A stretch of 64,000 nt of DNA. It comes from Parabacteroides goldsteinii. GTDB taxonomy: Bacteria > Bacteroidota > Bacteroidia > Bacteroidales > Tannerellaceae. The position numbers were made by a program, and so were the translations under genes. Shown in pieces: positions 61,521 to 64,000 of the stretch; the stretch's first letter is position 1; every line of letters begins with the position of its first letter. The notes under the pieces were generated by a model. That model saw only the letters and a program-made list of their open reading frames with translations, was not told the DNA's origin and ran no database searches. The DNA is taken from contig NZ_JADNBB010000001.1 of the NCBI RefSeq assembly GCF_015550595.1, positions 446,473-510,472 of the forward strand, read 5' to 3'.

Positions 61521-63920
61521 TTACTTCACTACGAATGTATCTTTCAACTTGATATCGGTAGATGAGGCACCTATCCTTACTTCGAATTCACCCGGTTCTA
61601 CTGTCCATTGCATGTGTCTGTCCAGTATCTGAAGATCTTCGGGAAGAAGGGTGAAGGACACTTTCCGGGTTTCTCCCGGTTGGAGGGAGATACGTTCGAA
61701 ACCACGTAATACAGACTCGTAAGCGATTACACTGCTCACTTTATCGCGGATGTATAACTGCACTACTTCGTCACCGGTGCGTTTACCTGTGTTGGTGACA
61801 TCGACCGTGACTGTAACGGGGCTTTGCGAATACGGCGTTTCCTGCTTGATTGCAAGGTTTGAGTAAGTAAAGGTGGTGTAGCTTAATCCATGACCGAACG
61901 GGTAAAGAGCGCCGTTTACACGGGTATTTCCGGAGCCGTTAGGGCCTGAGAAGTATTGTCCGTCTTGTGAACCCGGTTTGAACGGGAAGTTAAACTCGAT
62001 CTGTCCGGTCGTTTTCGGGAAAGTAACTGACAAACGTCCGCCCGGGTTGTAATCACCGAACAGGGTTTGTGCGATTGCTTCTCCGCCCAGTTGGCCGGGG
62101 AACCAAGCTTCGAGGATAGAAGGAATGTTACGGTCTGCCCAGTTGATTGTTAATGGTTGGCCGTTGATAAGGATGAGCACGACAGGTTTACCTGTTGCGT
62201 GCAGAGCTTCCAACAGTTGTTGCTGGCGGCCGGGAAGGTCGAGGCCTGTACGCGATTTACTTTCTCCCGTGCAACTTTCATCTTCTCCCAGTACGGCGAT
62301 GATTACGTCGCAATCCGCTGCTGCTGAAGTGGCTTCGGCAATTGTCTGTCTTTCTTCGTCCGTCAGCGGAGTAGGAACGATTTCGCTGTCGGGCCAGTTA
62401 GCATCTTTGACTTCACACCCTTTGGCATAGACTACTTCTGTCTGGTTACCCAGATAACTTTTAATACCGTCGTAAACCGTGATATTATCCAATCCCTGCG
62501 GGCCGTAACGACTGATCATATAGTTGGTTTCTTTGGCTAACGGGCCTGCGATAAGCACTTTCTTTGTCTGGTTCTTATCCAGTGGAAGCAGATTGTTTTC
62601 ATTTTTCAGGAGAACGAGTGATTGCTGTTGCATATTCAGTACGAAATCGCGGTGTTTGTCGGCACCGACAATCTTATCTGCCGCTTTCGGGTCTTTTACA
62701 TACGGCGAGTCGAACAGGCCGAGTTCAAACTTTACACGTAATACGTCGGCTACCATACGATCGACTGATTTCATGGATAGTTTGCCTTCTTTTACCAATT
62801 GACGTACCGGAAGGATATAGTCGGCGGGATGGGTGAAGTTGGTACGGACATTCAGTCCGGCTTCTACCACTTGGCGCACGGCTTCTTCGTAAGAGTCGGC
62901 TACGTGGTGTTTGGTTTGTACGAATTCTACGGCTTCGCTATCGCTTACCACGTACCCTCTAAAACCATATTCCTGGCGTAACAGTTCGGTGAGGAAGTAA
63001 TAACTGGCGGTAACGGGTACACCGTCCCAGTCGTTGTAACTACTCATTACACCTTTGGGATGGGCCTTTTGTATTACTTTTTTGAAGGGATATAGGTGAA
63101 TTTCATGCAGTTCGCGGGGAGCAACATGCGGGTCGGTACGCACGGCTGCATCGCGTCCACCTTTCGGAATGCTATATACGGCGAAGTGTTTCAGGGTAGA
63201 AGCTACGCCGTTTTGCTGGATACCGTTTACCATTTGTATGCCGAGCTCGCCGACCAGATAAGGGTCTTCTCCATACGTCTCGAGTACACGTCCCCAGCGA
63301 GGATCGCGGGCAACGTCGAGGATGGGGGCATATACGTTGTTATATCCTAAGGCTTTGGCCTCTTTTCCTGCAATATCTCCGGCCTGAAGTACCAGCGAAC
63401 GGTTCCAGGTACTACCGATGTTGATCGGAGCGGGTAGAGGAGTTGCTTTAGTATGGTTCAGTCCGTGAATACCTTCATTTGAGAAGTCGACAGGGATACC
63501 CAGGCGAGTTTCTTCTATGAACCACCGTTGTGTCTTGTTGATTGCTTCGGCATGGTTGCTAAACGGATAGATCATTTCCGGTGTCCTGCGGCGAGCGCTT
63601 CCTACTCCATTTAATTGTTCGTCGATATTGGCAATACCGTCTTTCCAGATTTCGTTCTTCCATCCTTCGGTAGGGAGGGAGTCTTTCAAGACACGTCCGA
63701 AGCCGTAAAGGGTTGCCATCTGACAGCTTTTTTCTTCCAGTGTCATCTGGTTGAGTAGATCTTGTATACGTGCCTCGACAGGAGCGGAGGGGTCCTCGTA
63801 AACGTCTTTTACACCGTTCTTATTCAAGTCTATCCACCCTTTTTTATAGATCGAGTCTTTGGCTTGCATAGTACCGCTCCCAAGACAGATCGCTACTAAT
63901 AATGAATATTTGAAATTCAT
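61521..63920 (-). CDS. GH3 family beta-glycosidase (BglX-like)
   Basis: 799 residues with a signal peptide (cut near residue 20, MQAK). It shows the classic two-domain GH3 layout plus a C-terminal Fn3-like domain. Marks are APILDVARDPRWGRVLETYGEDPYLVGE, GVASTLKHFAVYS (substrate-binding KH), PKGVMSSYNDWDGVP, and GYVVSDSEAVEF with the nucleophile Asp near residue 325. The second domain shows VVLILINGQPLTINW, and the Fn3-like end includes VTNTGKRTGDEVVQLYIRD. It should release glucose or xylose from beta-linked oligosaccharides in the periplasm. It lies upstream of PUL3 on the same strand but is separated from it by a hairpin. Confidence 0.93.
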   Translation of the reverse strand: MNFKYSLLVAICLGSGTMQAKDSIYKKGWIDLNKNGVKDVYEDPSAPVEARIQDLLNQMTLEEKSCQMATLYGFGRVLKDSLPTEGWKNEIWKDGIANIDEQLNGVGSARRRTPEMIYPFSNHAEAINKTQRWFIEETRLGIPVDFSNEGIHGLNHTKATPLPAPINIGSTWNRSLVLQAGDIAGKEAKALGYNNVYAPILDVARDPRWGRVLETYGEDPYLVGELGIQMVNGIQQNGVASTLKHFAVYSIPKGGRDAAVRTDPHVAPRELHEIHLYPFKKVIQKAHPKGVMSSYNDWDGVPVTASYYFLTELLRQEYGFRGYVVSDSEAVEFVQTKHHVADSYEEAVRQVVEAGLNVRTNFTHPADYILPVRQLVKEGKLSMKSVDRMVADVLRVKFELGLFDSPYVKDPKAADKIVGADKHRDFVLNMQQQSLVLLKNENNLLPLDKNQTKKVLIAGPLAKETNYMISRYGPQGLDNITVYDGIKSYLGNQTEVVYAKGCEVKDANWPDSEIVPTPLTDEERQTIAEATSAAADCDVIIAVLGEDESCTGESKSRTGLDLPGRQQQLLEALHATGKPVVLILINGQPLTINWADRNIPSILEAWFPGQLGGEAIAQTLFGDYNPGGRLSVTFPKTTGQIEFNFPFKPGSQDGQYFSGPNGSGNTRVNGALYPFGHGLSYTTFTYSNLAIKQETPYSQSPVTVTVDVTNTGKRTGDEVVQLYIRDKVSSVIAYESVLRGFERISLQPGETRKVSFTLLPEDLQILDRHMQWTVEPGEFEVRIGASSTDIKLKDTFVVK

Positions 63921-64000
63921 GCTATTATAGGATTAATATGGTTTGTTGTAATATAAAACCGTATGGCCGGTAATTATTAGCGCAAAGGTAACAATTATCA

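Overview
The window looks like a chromosomal segment of an anaerobic gut-type Bacteroidales, most likely Parabacteroides or a close relative. The evidence is three complete ECF sigma / FecR / SusC / SusD polysaccharide-utilisation loci (PULs), type IX secretion features (a PorZ-like fragment and a protease with a C-terminal sorting domain), Bacteroidetes promoter boxes (TTG-N19-TAnnTTTG), DUF4294 and DUF3244 proteins, and a GadC/potassium-channel pair. The species is inferred from gene content only. No rRNA, tRNA, IS element, prophage or CRISPR array was seen.

Layout. 1-915: 3' end of a PorZ-like gene. 899-4364: an O-acetylation pair (SGNH-like protein and MBOAT acyltransferase) downstream of nadA. 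4365-5539: a 1.2 kb gene-free stretch with a perfect DnaA box, an AT-rich tract and several repeats, a candidate replication origin. 5540-10673: SPOUT methyltransferase, DUF4294 protein, two beta-barrel genes and a radical SAM protein. 10708-14285: a T9SS-exported lysyl-endopeptidase-like protease and a membrane acetyltransferase. 14424-14507: four palindromic 18-mers at an exact 22-bp period, upstream of a TPR/HTH regulator (14647) and three small envelope genes. 18848-21371: an unusual potassium channel divergent from gadC.

21449-37453 is PUL1 (sigma, FecR, SusC, SusD, MGH1-like, two GH127, GH106-like), fitting a rhamnose- and arabinofuranose-containing plant glycan. 38350-48235 is PUL2 (sigma, frameshifted FecR, SusC, SusD, GH116, lipidated RbsD-like protein). 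48344-51056 holds a long inverted repeat, a fimbrillin-like lipoprotein and a frameshifted membrane AraC regulator. 51123-53533 holds an acyltransferase, a 26-codon microgene with its own promoter and terminator, and an ABC ATPase with a membrane partner. 53701-61374 is PUL3 (sigma, FecR, SusC, SusD-like_2, phosphodiesterase), followed by a GH3 glycosidase.

How the parts work together: in each PUL the FecR-type anti-sigma should sense substrate through the STN domain of the SusC transporter and release the ECF sigma to switch on susCD and the enzymes. The most notable shared pattern is on the opposite strand. At each of the three susC start codons a plus-strand TAnnTTTG box overlaps the ATG, and a hairpin lies 60-100 nt downstream in the FecR-susC gap. 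This predicts a cis-antisense small RNA at every one of these PULs, like DonS-type RNAs of Bacteroides. All three SusC proteins also share a 23-residue extension ending in R-I-M before the signal peptide.
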